DNA of 64,000 nt from Nitrosopumilus zosterae (GTDB lineage Archaea > Thermoproteota > Nitrososphaeria > Nitrososphaerales > Nitrosopumilaceae). The notes beneath the pieces are model-generated. The model saw only the letters and a program-made list of their open reading frames with translations. It did not search any database and was not told the DNA's origin. Where the stretch lies: assembly GCF_025998175.1 (NCBI RefSeq), contig NZ_AP026695.1, positions 1 to 64,000 of the forward strand, given 5' to 3'. This document shows positions 45,121-54,754 of this stretch, piece after piece (within the stretch, counting starts at the first letter, position 1; each line of letters starts with the position of its first letter). The translations under genes were made by a program, and so were the position numbers.

Positions 45121-45867
45121 TTGACTTTTGGGGCAAAAACAAGTGGTTCAGATGATCTAAAGGCAATTATTTCTGCAATATCTACACTTGTTGAAGAAGC
45201 TACATTTGTTGCAACAGCAGAAGGAATAACTTTTAGAGGTATGGATCCATCACACGTTGCACTAATTGATATATCCTGGCCAAATTCTGCATTTGAAAAA
45301 TACGAATGTGATAGTGATATTAAATTTGGAGTAAGAATAGATGAGTTCTCAAAACTTATCAAAAGAGCAGACAAAAAAGATAGTATAGAAATTAGTATAT
45401 CTGAACAAAACATGTTACTTGTTACAGTTGGAAAAAATAAAAAATACAAAATGCGATTAATTGAAAGTTCTGCAACAGATACTCCTTTACCAAAAATTCC
45501 ATATGATTCTAAAATTATATTATCTTCTTCAAAGTTTGATAAAATTCTAGGAGATGTACAAGTAGTCTCAGACTATTTGACAATTCATACTACTGATTCA
45601 AAAGGTGACTTTTCAGGCAAAGGTGATTCTGGAGAGGTAGTAATTGAACTGGAAAAAGAAGACGAAGAGATTGAAGAAATTTCTTCAAAAGAGGACAGCA
45701 TTGGAACTTACAGCCTTGAATATCTTAATCCTGTAGTCAAGGCAGTAGGTACGACTGTAGGCTTTATTACATGTGAGTTTTCAAGCGCAAAACCACTTAG
45801 AATTGAATTCAAAGTAGCAAATATTGGCAGAATTCACTTCTATTTGGCACCACGCGTAGAAAGTTAA
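45121..45867 (+). CDS. pcn: DNA sliding clamp PCNA
   Basis: 248 aa, TTG start. Typical two-domain clamp subunit: FRGMDPSHVALIDISWP near 40-56, an interdomain region, a highly acidic loop EKEDEEIEEISSKED near 178-192, and the C-terminal strand end HFYLAPRVES. Processivity factor for PolD; 34 bases after tfs. Confidence 0.95.
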   Translation: MTFGAKTSGSDDLKAIISAISTLVEEATFVATAEGITFRGMDPSHVALIDISWPNSAFEKYECDSDIKFGVRIDEFSKLIKRADKKDSIEISISEQNMLLVTVGKNKKYKMRLIESSATDTPLPKIPYDSKIILSSSKFDKILGDVQVVSDYLTIHTTDSKGDFSGKGDSGEVVIELEKEDEEIEEISSKEDSIGTYSLEYLNPVVKAVGTTVGFITCEFSSAKPLRIEFKVANIGRIHFYLAPRVES

Positions 45868-45902
45868 AGCATTTAAAGATTAACTAATTCAAGTACTTTG
45901 AA

Positions 45903-47306
45903 TTGAGACTTGTAATAAAATATGGTGGAACATCAATTTCTGCTTCCAAAGATATCCAAGCTATTGCCAAACACATTAACTCATTATCAAAGAAGCATCA
46001 AATTGTGGTTGTTTGTTCTGCAACAAGTGGGACAACAGATGATCTAATAGAGATCTCCGAATCCATAAAAAAAGAAAATAAATCAAAAGCTGAACAGCTT
46101 GCATCAAAGATTACTAATAGACATAAACAACTAGCAAAACAAACAATCAAAAAACCTGATCTGCAAAAAAAATTATTAAGAAAATTAGATGAAGATTTTA
46201 CAGAACTTCTTTCATTAATTGATGGAATGGTTTTACTTGGTGAGGTTACATCCCGATCAATGGACTATCTAATTTCATTTGGTGAAAGACTATCAATTAA
46301 ATTAGTTTCATCAGCAATAAATGATTCAGGCAAAAAATCAATTCCTCTTACTGGAAAAGAAGTTGGAATAATTACTGATTCTAATTTTGGTGAATCAAAA
46401 CCATTAATGGATACAACTAGACTTAGAGTTTCAAAAACAATAGATGATCTGTTTTCAAAGAAAACAATTCCTGTAGTTGGAGGATTTGCTGGTGCAGATC
46501 AACATGGGCACGTAACTACATTTGGTAGGGGGGGTTCTGATTATTCTGCAACAACTATTGGTTCTTGCATAAAAGCAGACGAGATCTGGTTGATGAGTGA
46601 TGTAGATGGATTAATGACTGCTGATCCAAAAATTGTAAAGAATGCAAAATTACTCAAAGAGGTATCGTACATTGAAGCAATAGAAATGGCAATGTTTGGT
46701 GCAAAACAGATCCACCCAAGAACATTTGAGCCACTACTTTCAAAGAAAATTCCAATGAAGATCAGAAATTCCTTTAATACAAAAAATGAGGGAACATTAG
46801 TAACCGTATCCCCATCAGAGTCTTCAAAAAATACTGTAAAATGCGTAAGCAATGTCCAAAATAATGGGTTAATAGATATCCGAGGAGGCAGTATGGTTGG
46901 AACGCCCGGAACTGCAGCTAAAATATTTGAAACTTTGGCAAAATCGGGAATCAATGTGATGATGATATCTCAAAATCCCTCAGAATCCAGCATTACTATT
47001 GTAGTCAAGAACACTGATCTTGATAAAGCAGTAAGTGCATTAGAGATGGAATTACTAGGAAAAATCATCAAAAAATTAGAAATTACTACTAATGTCGCAA
47101 TTATTGCATTAATTGGTTCAGGAATGAGAGGAACAGTAGGAGTTGCTTCAAGAGTATTCGGCGCAATAGAGAAAAATAAAATCAACATATCAATGATAAC
47201 CCAAGGATCATCAGAACTCAATCTGGCATTCGTGGTAAAAAATTCTGATACAAATACTGCAGTACGTGCATTACATGATGCATTTGAACTTGATAAAATC
47301 AATTAA
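45903..47306 (+). CDS. lysC: aspartate kinase
   Basis: First enzyme of threonine, methionine and lysine synthesis. 467 aa, TTG start. N-terminal KYGGTSI, the GRGGSDYSATTIG nucleotide motif near 204-216, and two C-terminal ACT domains (IDIRGGSMVGTPGTAAKIFE, then ALIGSGMRGTVGVASRVF), which imply feedback control by threonine or lysine. Same strand as pcna, 36 bases later. Confidence 0.94.
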   Translation: MRLVIKYGGTSISASKDIQAIAKHINSLSKKHQIVVVCSATSGTTDDLIEISESIKKENKSKAEQLASKITNRHKQLAKQTIKKPDLQKKLLRKLDEDFTELLSLIDGMVLLGEVTSRSMDYLISFGERLSIKLVSSAINDSGKKSIPLTGKEVGIITDSNFGESKPLMDTTRLRVSKTIDDLFSKKTIPVVGGFAGADQHGHVTTFGRGGSDYSATTIGSCIKADEIWLMSDVDGLMTADPKIVKNAKLLKEVSYIEAIEMAMFGAKQIHPRTFEPLLSKKIPMKIRNSFNTKNEGTLVTVSPSESSKNTVKCVSNVQNNGLIDIRGGSMVGTPGTAAKIFETLAKSGINVMMISQNPSESSITIVVKNTDLDKAVSALEMELLGKIIKKLEITTNVAIIALIGSGMRGTVGVASRVFGAIEKNKINISMITQGSSELNLAFVVKNSDTNTAVRALHDAFELDKIN

Positions 47307-47340
47307 GACAAATCATTTAAGGGCATAAACACAATCATAC

Positions 47341-48807
47341 TTGTTGAATAAACTAATTGTTTTTCTAGTAATTGGAATTTTTACGATTGGTATAATTTCT
47401 ATATCTACTATATCTGATCAATTTGCAAACGCAGGTTCCACGAAAAAAGTTCACTTTACTCAAACTATAACATCTTCTCAAGATCCCGGACAAGGACATG
47501 AAAATCATCAGTTAGCACTAATTCTTTCTCCAAATGAAGGCACCTTATATGATGGTTCTATGACATTCACCTCAAGTGATCCCGTTCAGATAGTTGTTTT
47601 ACATGAAATCACTTCACAGGACGCAAAAGGCCAACCAACATGGACAGTTGACGGAAAAACAGTTTATGGATTATCTTTAATTGATTTAAAGGAAAAATCA
47701 GGTTCTTTTGAATTTACAGGCGCTGCACTTGCATTACATTCTCCAAATTCAAAAGAATTCACTTCAACAGTAAGTGTAGATGGTTGGATACGGGGACAGC
47801 CTACTGAAGTGATAATGCAAAAAATTGAATTAGAAAAAGAAGATCCATCATTATTTCTTTCAAGGGCTAATGTTCCAGCTACAATTCCAATGCATAAAGG
47901 AATCTATAATGGGAATCAAGTTCTATACATTATAACTGATGGAAGTGATGAAGATTTTGCAAAAACTATTTCAGGAAAACAAGGATGGAATGTTGAAGTT
48001 GCTTCAGCTATTTCAAACATACCAGAAAATACCCTACAAAAAATATTCATTTTTAAAAATGGCGTAAAAGGTGACGGAATATACGGATTTCAAAATGAAG
48101 TTTTTTCTAGTACACCTTCACAAGAATCTCAATACAGTGCATTAAATTCTGTAATTGAAGTTACATGGAAAAAAGGACAAAAAGAAACAATATTTGAATC
48201 TGCAACCGACATTATCACTGCTCAAGAAAACGGACGTATAGAGTTTGATGAAACAGGAATTGTCCTTAACACTCCTCAAATTACTTGGCCAGATGGAACT
48301 ATGAAGGTACGTTCTGACAAAGAAATTTTTGATGATATGCAGTATGGTGGAGGACAAATAATTGAAATCAATAAAGAAGAAATGACTGTGACTTTTGTTG
48401 CACATAGAGGTTGGGGACCTGATGGAAGAACAATTTACTATATTGTTACTGATGCTACTCCTTTAGGACCTGCAGAGACAATGGGTGTAGTTTCATCACC
48501 AACTTCTGCAAATCTTATTGCACATTCTGGCGCAGTTGATCTTTTCCAATTTAAAAATGGAATCAAAGGATCTGGTCCATTAGGATATCAAGCAGGAATT
48601 GCAGGCGCTGCACTTGATGATAAAAATTACAGTCCGATGTGGCGAATTTATCTGGTTGAATGGAATGATCCAGAATCAGCTAAAATTTTGGAGACAAAAG
48701 CCGACATTGATTCATTTCGTGCTGATGGTTTACTTTCTGTTAGTATTGCAAGACCGCTAAACAGCGATCATATAGTTAATTGCCCATTCATAGATCCATT
48801 CCAATAG
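47341..48807 (+). CDS. exported DUF7482-type protein with two internal repeats
   Basis: 488 aa, TTG start. N-terminal signal or anchor (about 5-28). Two copies of a domain: residues about 195-330 (QVLYIITDGSDEDF, FKNGVKGDGIYGFQ) and 360-485 (TIYYIVTDATPLGP, FKNGIKGSGPLGYQ). The second ends in HIVNCPFIDPF. I associate this pattern with a thaumarchaeal domain of unknown function, but cannot check. Extracellular location is likely. No metal motif certain beyond scattered His residues. Confidence 0.7.
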   Translation: MLNKLIVFLVIGIFTIGIISISTISDQFANAGSTKKVHFTQTITSSQDPGQGHENHQLALILSPNEGTLYDGSMTFTSSDPVQIVVLHEITSQDAKGQPTWTVDGKTVYGLSLIDLKEKSGSFEFTGAALALHSPNSKEFTSTVSVDGWIRGQPTEVIMQKIELEKEDPSLFLSRANVPATIPMHKGIYNGNQVLYIITDGSDEDFAKTISGKQGWNVEVASAISNIPENTLQKIFIFKNGVKGDGIYGFQNEVFSSTPSQESQYSALNSVIEVTWKKGQKETIFESATDIITAQENGRIEFDETGIVLNTPQITWPDGTMKVRSDKEIFDDMQYGGGQIIEINKEEMTVTFVAHRGWGPDGRTIYYIVTDATPLGPAETMGVVSSPTSANLIAHSGAVDLFQFKNGIKGSGPLGYQAGIAGAALDDKNYSPMWRIYLVEWNDPESAKILETKADIDSFRADGLLSVSIARPLNSDHIVNCPFIDPFQ

Positions 48808-48849
48808 AATTATCACTAAAGGGATAAATTACTTGGCAAAAAAATTATT

Positions 48850-49650
48850 TTGAAATTGCCTGGTAAACTCTACATTGTTGGTGTTGGTCCTGGACATCAT
48901 GATCACATGACATTTAGAGCCAAAGAAGTAATTGAAGAAAGTGATACAATCGTTGGTTATGAAACATATGTAAATTTAGTTCAAGATCTAATTGAAGGAA
49001 AAACCGTTTATCGTTATGCAATGACACAAGAAGTTGAAAGAGCTCATCAGTGTATTGACCTTGCGAAATCTGGAAAAATTGTTTCACTAGTATCAAGTGG
49101 TGATCCTGGAATTTATGGAATGGCTGGATTAATTTATGAAACACTTGCAGAATCAAATTGGAATCCAAAAGATGGTCTGCAAGTAGAAATTATTCCAGGC
49201 GTATCTGCACTTAATTCGTGTGCATCAATTATTGGCTCACCATTAATGACTGATTTTGCAGTAGTTAGTATGAGTGACTTACTAGTTCCATGGGAAATTA
49301 TTGAGAAAAGAGTTGAAGCAGCAGCACAAGGTGATTTCGTAATTGTCATTTATAATCCAGCAAGTAAGAAAAGAATTCATCAATTACAAGATACAAGGAA
49401 AATTCTTCTAAAATATAGAAAACCCACAACCCCTGTTGCAATAATTAAAGGCGCATTTAGAGAATCAGAAACAATTGTTATGACTGATTTGGAAAACTTG
49501 CCTAATCATTCTGACAAATTAGGAATGATTAGCACTGTAATTATTGGAAATTCATCTACATACACTTACAAAGATTTGATGATAAATCCAAGAGGATACA
49601 AATCAAAATACAATTTAGAAGAACAAACAAATCCTGATCTTAAAGTTTAG
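48850..49650 (+). CDS. cobJ: precorrin-3B C17-methyltransferase
   Basis: SAM-dependent ring-contraction step of cobalamin synthesis. 266 aa, TTG start. Tetrapyrrole methylase landmarks: LYIVGVGPGHHDHMT, SSGDPGIYGMAG, EIIPGVSALNSCASIIG, VIYNPASKKR. Ends overlapping the convergent tyrS by 4 bases. With bluB 11 kb downstream it supports full B12 synthesis in this organism. Confidence 0.93.
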   Translation: MKLPGKLYIVGVGPGHHDHMTFRAKEVIEESDTIVGYETYVNLVQDLIEGKTVYRYAMTQEVERAHQCIDLAKSGKIVSLVSSGDPGIYGMAGLIYETLAESNWNPKDGLQVEIIPGVSALNSCASIIGSPLMTDFAVVSMSDLLVPWEIIEKRVEAAAQGDFVIVIYNPASKKRIHQLQDTRKILLKYRKPTTPVAIIKGAFRESETIVMTDLENLPNHSDKLGMISTVIIGNSSTYTYKDLMINPRGYKSKYNLEEQTNPDLKV

Positions 49651-50735
49651 AAACTTTTTCGTATAGCATCATTAACTTCTTCGCTTAGATTTAGCTTTTC
49701 TCTAATAGGAGAAATCACTTTAACCAAATAATTTCCAACTGTTTGTTTCAAATCTCCTGGATGAAGTTTCTTTTGAGCAAAATCTGTTTCTAGTTGTTCA
49801 TAATTAGTATATGATACATTTCCACCGAATTTTTCAGGCCTCTCTACTTTTATTTCATCAAAATCATGAAAGATTACAGTTCTTGCAATCTCTAGCAATG
49901 GGTTATTTTCAATATTTGCTTCTTCACACCATGCCTTGCTAATCTTTTTCATAATTTCATCATCCGTATTATGAATAAAGATACCTGAATTTGGATCAGA
50001 TTTGCTCATTTTGCCTAATATTTGAGAATCACTTGTATCTACAGGTTTTGACAGTCCAGGCAATAGCTTATGATGTATTGCGACAGGAACTTTCCATTTC
50101 ATTTTAGGAAAAATCTCTCGAACTAACATGTGGATTTTTCTTTGATCCATTCCGGCATGAGCAATGTCTACATCCAATGAGTGAATATCTACTGCTTGCA
50201 TTGCAGGGTATAGTAATTTGGCCAAGTCAATTTTTTTATCATCTTCTGAACGTCCCATAATTGTTAGAGTTCTCATAGTTCTTGCAATTGACATATGTTT
50301 TGTAAATTTCACAAGTTCAGACCAGTATTCAGCTTTTTCTTCATACAATTTTGAACCTAAAACAATCTTTGCTTCTGGACAAACTAACTTGAATGCATCT
50401 TGATAATATTTTGAAACTTTTGATATTGTTTCCCAATCTCCACCTAACTTATCATTAATCAACGTGTGCCAATCTGCAAGAAATACTGTGCATTTAACAC
50501 CTGCTTTAACAAAGTCATTAATTTTCAAACCTGTGCTGATTAAACTACCAAGGTGTAAAAAACCAGATATTTCAAGTCCAATGTAATGTTTTGGTGATGA
50601 ATTTGATTTGAATAATTCAATTAACTCATCATGAGTTACTACCTCTTCGGTTGGTGGTCGTTCAATCAGATCTATTTTTTCTGTAATATCCAAATCAAAA
50701 CAACTTTTATGATCTAAACGTATAAAGTTATTCAA
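49647..50735 (-). CDS. tyrS: tyrosyl-tRNA synthetase
   Basis: Class Ic aminoacyl-tRNA synthetase, 362 aa. HIGH equivalent HLGS in ISGFLHLGS near 58-66, tyrosine-recognition helix AHAGMDQRKIHMLVRE, and LGKMSKSDPNSG. Short archaeal form without the bacterial S4 domain. Confidence 0.94.
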   Translation of the reverse strand: MNNFIRLDHKSCFDLDITEKIDLIERPPTEEVVTHDELIELFKSNSSPKHYIGLEISGFLHLGSLISTGLKINDFVKAGVKCTVFLADWHTLINDKLGGDWETISKVSKYYQDAFKLVCPEAKIVLGSKLYEEKAEYWSELVKFTKHMSIARTMRTLTIMGRSEDDKKIDLAKLLYPAMQAVDIHSLDVDIAHAGMDQRKIHMLVREIFPKMKWKVPVAIHHKLLPGLSKPVDTSDSQILGKMSKSDPNSGIFIHNTDDEIMKKISKAWCEEANIENNPLLEIARTVIFHDFDEIKVERPEKFGGNVSYTNYEQLETDFAQKKLHPGDLKQTVGNYLVKVISPIREKLNLSEEVNDAIRKSF

Positions 50736-50773
50736 AAATTCTAGATGAATTTAGAAACTTTGAATATGAGACA

Positions 50774-50998
50774 ATGTCTATTCTCTTTATGACTCTTGAA
50801 GATGGATTAAATTTGATAGAAAATTACAAGAAAGCACTTCAAAAATTCCTAGATACATTACCTGAACAATCTGTTCAATTAGGCTCAGAAATGATCCAAA
50901 CTCTTACAATGAATTCTAAAAATGAAATGAAAAACTTGGACGCTATTGAAAAAGCATTAAAAAAACCACCACAATACGAATCTGGTTTATCAGAATAA
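50774..50998 (+). CDS. small helical protein, unknown function
   Basis: 74 aa from ATG 50774; an ATG five codons in (50789) is an alternative. Predicted all-helical (LEDGLNLIENYKKALQKFLD, then a second helix). No family recognised. Divergent from tyrS with 38 bases between. Confidence 0.55.
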   Translation: MSILFMTLEDGLNLIENYKKALQKFLDTLPEQSVQLGSEMIQTLTMNSKNEMKNLDAIEKALKKPPQYESGLSE

Positions 50999-51009
50999 TT
51001 TTCAAAATT

Positions 51010-51198
51010 TTATTTGCAATTCTTTTTGTGTTTTCTTAATTCCTCTTGAGTATCAAATTCAGTTCCACATATTCTACATTTTTCTTTTTTCTTATTGTGT
51101 GCCTTTTCGTTATGTTTCTTTAATCTTTCAGAATCAGAAAGAACTGTTCCACACTTTTTACATTTTAATTGATTACTACTAGACCCAAATAATCCCAT
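51010..51198 (-). CDS. double C2H2-type zinc finger miniprotein
   Basis: 62 aa from ATG 51198 (a GTG at 51213 is the longer option). First finger CKKC-x12-H-x4-H, a true C2H2; second finger CRIC-x12-H-x3-C, a C2HC variant. Such short C2H2 proteins bind nucleic acid or proteins in archaea and their viruses. Single gene. Confidence 0.8.
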   Translation of the reverse strand: MGLFGSSSNQLKCKKCGTVLSDSERLKKHNEKAHNKKKEKCRICGTEFDTQEELRKHKKNCK

Positions 51199-51252
51199 GT
51201 CGAAAGTATTCACGCATACTAGAAATAGTTTTTTTGAATAATGCTGAATTGC

Positions 51253-51843
51253 CTACTCTGCTTCAGATATATCCAGGCTTTTTCTAGGCTTTATACTAAG
51301 ATAAAATGCATGGGCGCTGATGATAAACGCTGCAAGAAATACCTTAGTTGCAAAAACCAAATTCCACGGTCTGTCAGGATCTGGATATGCAACTGATAGT
51401 CTATCTATATCTGGAACCATTCCATCGATAATTCCTGCTGTCATTTGTGCATTTAATACTGTAAAATTGTATATTACCTCATAAAGTGTAATAATTGAAA
51501 ATCCCAGTAACATTAACTGAAGCAACGCCATCTTTATTCCAACAATTTTATTTCCTGCAGTTCTCCTCCAACCTATTCTTGAAACACAATACCATCCAAT
51601 AATTGTAGAAAAAAATATCCATGTAGATACTCTTGCAAAATTTTCAAATGGGATTGTAGTATTGTGAATAGCCTCTCCCATCACATAGGTTCCATTTTCC
51701 ATCCATTCTATCATAGTAACATATACGCCAAAAACAAGAGATGACAACATTATGAATCCACAAATATAGAAAACATACAGATAGACTTTGTAACCTGAAT
51801 CTGTTTTCTCAAGATGACGTGGTTTCATAATGCCGTTTGCCAA
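51253..51843 (-). CDS. four-helix membrane protein, unknown function
   Basis: 196 aa. Membrane helices at about 22-44, 72-90, 104-126 and 162-182, with a loop of about 30 residues between the first two and one of about 35 (AGIIDGMVPDIDRLSVAYPD) between the last two. No family recognised; the pattern resembles cytochrome b561-like or DUF2231-like bundles, but the heme histidines are absent. Single gene, divergent from the DegT gene. Confidence 0.65.
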   Translation of the reverse strand: MANGIMKPRHLEKTDSGYKVYLYVFYICGFIMLSSLVFGVYVTMIEWMENGTYVMGEAIHNTTIPFENFARVSTWIFFSTIIGWYCVSRIGWRRTAGNKIVGIKMALLQLMLLGFSIITLYEVIYNFTVLNAQMTAGIIDGMVPDIDRLSVAYPDPDRPWNLVFATKVFLAAFIISAHAFYLSIKPRKSLDISEAE

Positions 51844-51910
51844 ATTTTGAAATATAAAAATTCATGTTTCATCGATGAGATTTATAGACTAGTTATAAAC
51901 AGCATTACTG

Positions 51911-52993
51911 TTGAAGATTGCAATTAACATCCCAATCGTAGGCAAAGAAGAGATATCTGCTGTTACTAATATTCTAAAAAATGGTGCTTTAACCTCCTCT
52001 GCTAGTCAGGGTGGAAAACATGTTCAAGACTTTGAAAGAACTGCGGCTTCTTTTGTTAAATCGAAATATGCTATTGCAGTAAATTCAGGAACAGCTGCAC
52101 TACAGGCAGCTTTACACGCATTAGACATTAAAAAAGGAGACGAAGTTTTAGTTCCATCATTTACCTTTGTTGCTACTGCAAATGCTGTTATTTCAACTGG
52201 AGCTAAACCTATTTTTGTTGATATTTTAAAAGAAAATTATACAATTAATCCAGATGATCTAGAAAAAAAGATTAACAAAAAAACTCGTGCTATTATCCCG
52301 GTGCACCTATATGGAAATGCAGCACATGTGGAAAGACTTTCTGAAATTTCTAAAAAACATAATCTTCCAATCATTGAAGATTCTGCACAATCATTAGGAA
52401 CAACTTACAAGGGAAAACATACTGGTACTTTCTTTGAAATGGGTTGTTATAGCATGTATCCTGCAAAGGTAATGACTTCAGGCGAAGGCGGATTTGTTGT
52501 CACTAATAATAAAAAACTTCGAGACAAGCTATTGATGATTAGAAATCATGGAATGGTTCATGGATATGATACTAGAATCTTTGGACTAAACTTACGATTA
52601 CCCGAAATTAATGCCGCAATTGCAACTGTTCAAATGAAAAAACTTCCAAACTTTTTAAAATCCAGAAAAAAAAATGCAGAACTATTATCAAAACTGATCT
52701 CTGATCTAAAACTTGTACTTCCTAAGCAAAGAAAAAATGAAAATGTAAATTGGTATCTTTATACAATTGCTATTGAAAAACGTGATAAAATTTTGAAAAA
52801 ACTCAATGAAAAAGGAATTGGCGCTGCATCTTATTATCCAACACCAGTTCACAAAACTCCATTTTACAAGCTAAAAACTAAACTTCCTGTTACAGACTGG
52901 GCTGCCTCGCATGTACTTTCTTTACCTATTCATCCGGGTGTGACTCAAAAAAATATTGAATTCATTGCAAAAATACTGCATGAAATACTATGA
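51911..52993 (+). CDS. DegT/DnrJ/EryC1/StrS sugar aminotransferase
   Basis: 360 aa, TTG start. PLP enzyme that aminates keto-sugars of surface polysaccharides or glycans. VNSGTAALQAAL, PSFTFVATANAV, IEDSAQSLG and the PLP lysine Lys186 in SMYPAKVMTSGEGG are all standard. Its TGA overlaps the ATG of the MtrA-like gene, so the two are translationally coupled, an unexpected partner. Confidence 0.92.
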   Translation: MKIAINIPIVGKEEISAVTNILKNGALTSSASQGGKHVQDFERTAASFVKSKYAIAVNSGTAALQAALHALDIKKGDEVLVPSFTFVATANAVISTGAKPIFVDILKENYTINPDDLEKKINKKTRAIIPVHLYGNAAHVERLSEISKKHNLPIIEDSAQSLGTTYKGKHTGTFFEMGCYSMYPAKVMTSGEGGFVVTNNKKLRDKLLMIRNHGMVHGYDTRIFGLNLRLPEINAAIATVQMKKLPNFLKSRKKNAELLSKLISDLKLVLPKQRKNENVNWYLYTIAIEKRDKILKKLNEKGIGAASYYPTPVHKTPFYKLKTKLPVTDWAASHVLSLPIHPGVTQKNIEFIAKILHEIL

Positions 52994-53466
52994 ATGCTAT
53001 AGGCGAAATAATTGGAGAACTCTGCAAGGCTATTTTACCTATACCTGAAGAATATTTCACTGGAAATCCTAACTCATCTATAGCGATTTGCACCCTTTCT
53101 AGCATAGATTTACTCAAAAAATTTTCCAATTCTGAAATACTAGATGATATTGCTATAGTAGGACGTCTGTTATCTGAAAATAAAGGAATTGATTCAATCA
53201 TTGAATATGTAAATAGTAATCAAAAAATTAAAACCATCATAGTTTGTGGAAAAGAAGTTTGGGGTCATAAATCTGGGGATTCATTATTTCAATTACATAA
53301 AAATGGAATTGATAAAAATTTTAAGATAATTAATTCTTCTAGTCCTGATCCATATCTTACAGTTTCTGAATCTAAAATAAAATATTTTCAAAATAATGTT
53401 AAACTTGTAAATTTAATTAACGAAACTGATTATGAAACAATTCTAACCAAAATCAGATTTTTCTAG
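52990..53466 (+). CDS. MtrA-like domain protein (methyltransferase subunit A homologue)
   Basis: 158 aa, soluble. The pattern IAICTLSS, IVGRLLSENKGIDSIIEYV, KTIIVCGKEVWGHKSGDSL matches the corrinoid-binding domain of tetrahydromethanopterin S-methyltransferase subunit A, including the GH pair with His93 where MtrA has its cobalt ligand. The C-terminal membrane anchor of methanogen MtrA is missing. Not methanogenic here; a corrinoid carrier or sensor is the inference. Ends overlapping the convergent gene by 4 bases. Confidence 0.8.
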   Translation: MNAIGEIIGELCKAILPIPEEYFTGNPNSSIAICTLSSIDLLKKFSNSEILDDIAIVGRLLSENKGIDSIIEYVNSNQKIKTIIVCGKEVWGHKSGDSLFQLHKNGIDKNFKIINSSSPDPYLTVSESKIKYFQNNVKLVNLINETDYETILTKIRFF

Positions 53467-53798
53467 TAACCATTCCTCTGCCTTTCTCTGTTGATTTCAT
53501 TTTTCTTTTTGTATTCATCCACAATGTCGTCTGGTGTAAGATTGAGTTCAAGTGATGCTTGAACAACAAAATGCCATATGTCAATTAATTCTTCTCTAGC
53601 TTCAGCTTCGTTAAATTGTGTTGGTGTTTTCCACCATTTCCAATTTGTAGTTCTTTGCAGCTCTACTGCTTCATGCATAATTGCAGTACATAATGCAGAA
53701 ACTCTTCCTTCGGAATCTTTTGGATATCTATCCAAATTCATCATTTCAGATAACCCTTTTTGAAGTTTGAATATTGTATCTAACCTGTCTTCAGACAT
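53463..53798 (-). CDS. dimeric dUTPase/MazG-like nucleotide pyrophosphatase
   Basis: 111 aa from ATG 53798; a TTG four codons earlier is possible. All-alpha NTP pyrophosphatase with IMHEAVELQRTTNWKWWK and AREELIDIWHFVVQAS, the two acidic metal helices of the dUTPase_2 family. Likely cleans dUTP or a related nucleotide. Confidence 0.8.
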   Translation of the reverse strand: MSEDRLDTIFKLQKGLSEMMNLDRYPKDSEGRVSALCTAIMHEAVELQRTTNWKWWKTPTQFNEAEAREELIDIWHFVVQASLELNLTPDDIVDEYKKKNEINRERQRNGY

Positions 53799-53849
53799 TT
53801 CTTGTGTCAAGGATAAACTAATTTGAGAAATTATTGAACTTAAGTCTTT

Positions 53850-54743
53850 TTAGAAGCGGATCATTTTTTCATAAATTTTAACTCGTTTTGAAATATCCTC
53901 ATTTTTGATCTTTAGTAGTCCATCTAATCCATATTTTTCAACTGCAAAAGATCCTAACACATTTCCATACACAACTGCTTTTTTTATTTCAGACATGCTA
54001 GTTGATTTCTTACTTGCAAGATATCCTATCATTGCCCCTGCAAATGAATCTCCTGCTCCTGTAGGATCTACTACATCTTCTAACGAAAAACCTGCTGTTG
54101 GAAAAATCACATCATCATAAAACATCAAGGATCCATGCTCACCTTTTTTGATAATTACGTATTTTGCCCCCCAATTCATCATTTTTTTTGCACATTTAAT
54201 CAAGTTGAATTCTTTGGTAAGGAGTTTAGCCTCTTCATCATTAATTACTACTGCATCAACAGCTTTTATCATTTTAATGACTGCATCTCGCTTGGTCGAA
54301 ATCCAAAAATCTATAGTATCACACATTGAAAATTTTACTTTATCAAATTCTTTGATTAGTGATGTATTTTGTTCAGGATCATTATTTGCTAGATATACAA
54401 ATTGAGATTTTCTATAATCTTCAGGTACAGCTGGTTTAAAGTCAGCTAATACATTTAATTCTGTTTTTAAGGTTGATCTAGTACTTAGTGTGTTATCATA
54501 ACTTCCATCATAGCGAAATGTTTTACCTTCTTTAATAGTAAATCCTTGTAAATCCAGACGTTTGGATAAGATATCGTGATGTCGTTTTGGAAAATCTTTA
54601 CCAACTACTGCAATCAATCCTGTCTTTACAAAATTACTAGCTGATATCGCAGCAAAAGTTGCTGCACCCCCTAAAACATTTTTCAACGTTTTTTTTGGAG
54701 TTCTAATTGTATCTAATGCTGTTGAACCAAAAACAGTAAGCAT
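53850..54743 (-). CDS. PfkB-family carbohydrate/nucleoside kinase
   Basis: 297 aa from ATG 54743. LGGAATFAAI at the N-terminus and catalytic DPTGAGDSFAGAMIG near 232-246, of the ribokinase fold. NDEEAK and the GNVLGSFAVEKYG end also match. Nucleoside, ribose or ADP-dependent sugar specificity cannot be read. Confidence 0.88.
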   Translation of the reverse strand: MLTVFGSTALDTIRTPKKTLKNVLGGAATFAAISASNFVKTGLIAVVGKDFPKRHHDILSKRLDLQGFTIKEGKTFRYDGSYDNTLSTRSTLKTELNVLADFKPAVPEDYRKSQFVYLANNDPEQNTSLIKEFDKVKFSMCDTIDFWISTKRDAVIKMIKAVDAVVINDEEAKLLTKEFNLIKCAKKMMNWGAKYVIIKKGEHGSLMFYDDVIFPTAGFSLEDVVDPTGAGDSFAGAMIGYLASKKSTSMSEIKKAVVYGNVLGSFAVEKYGLDGLLKIKNEDISKRVKIYEKMIRF

Positions 54744-54754
54744 TAACAAAGAAA

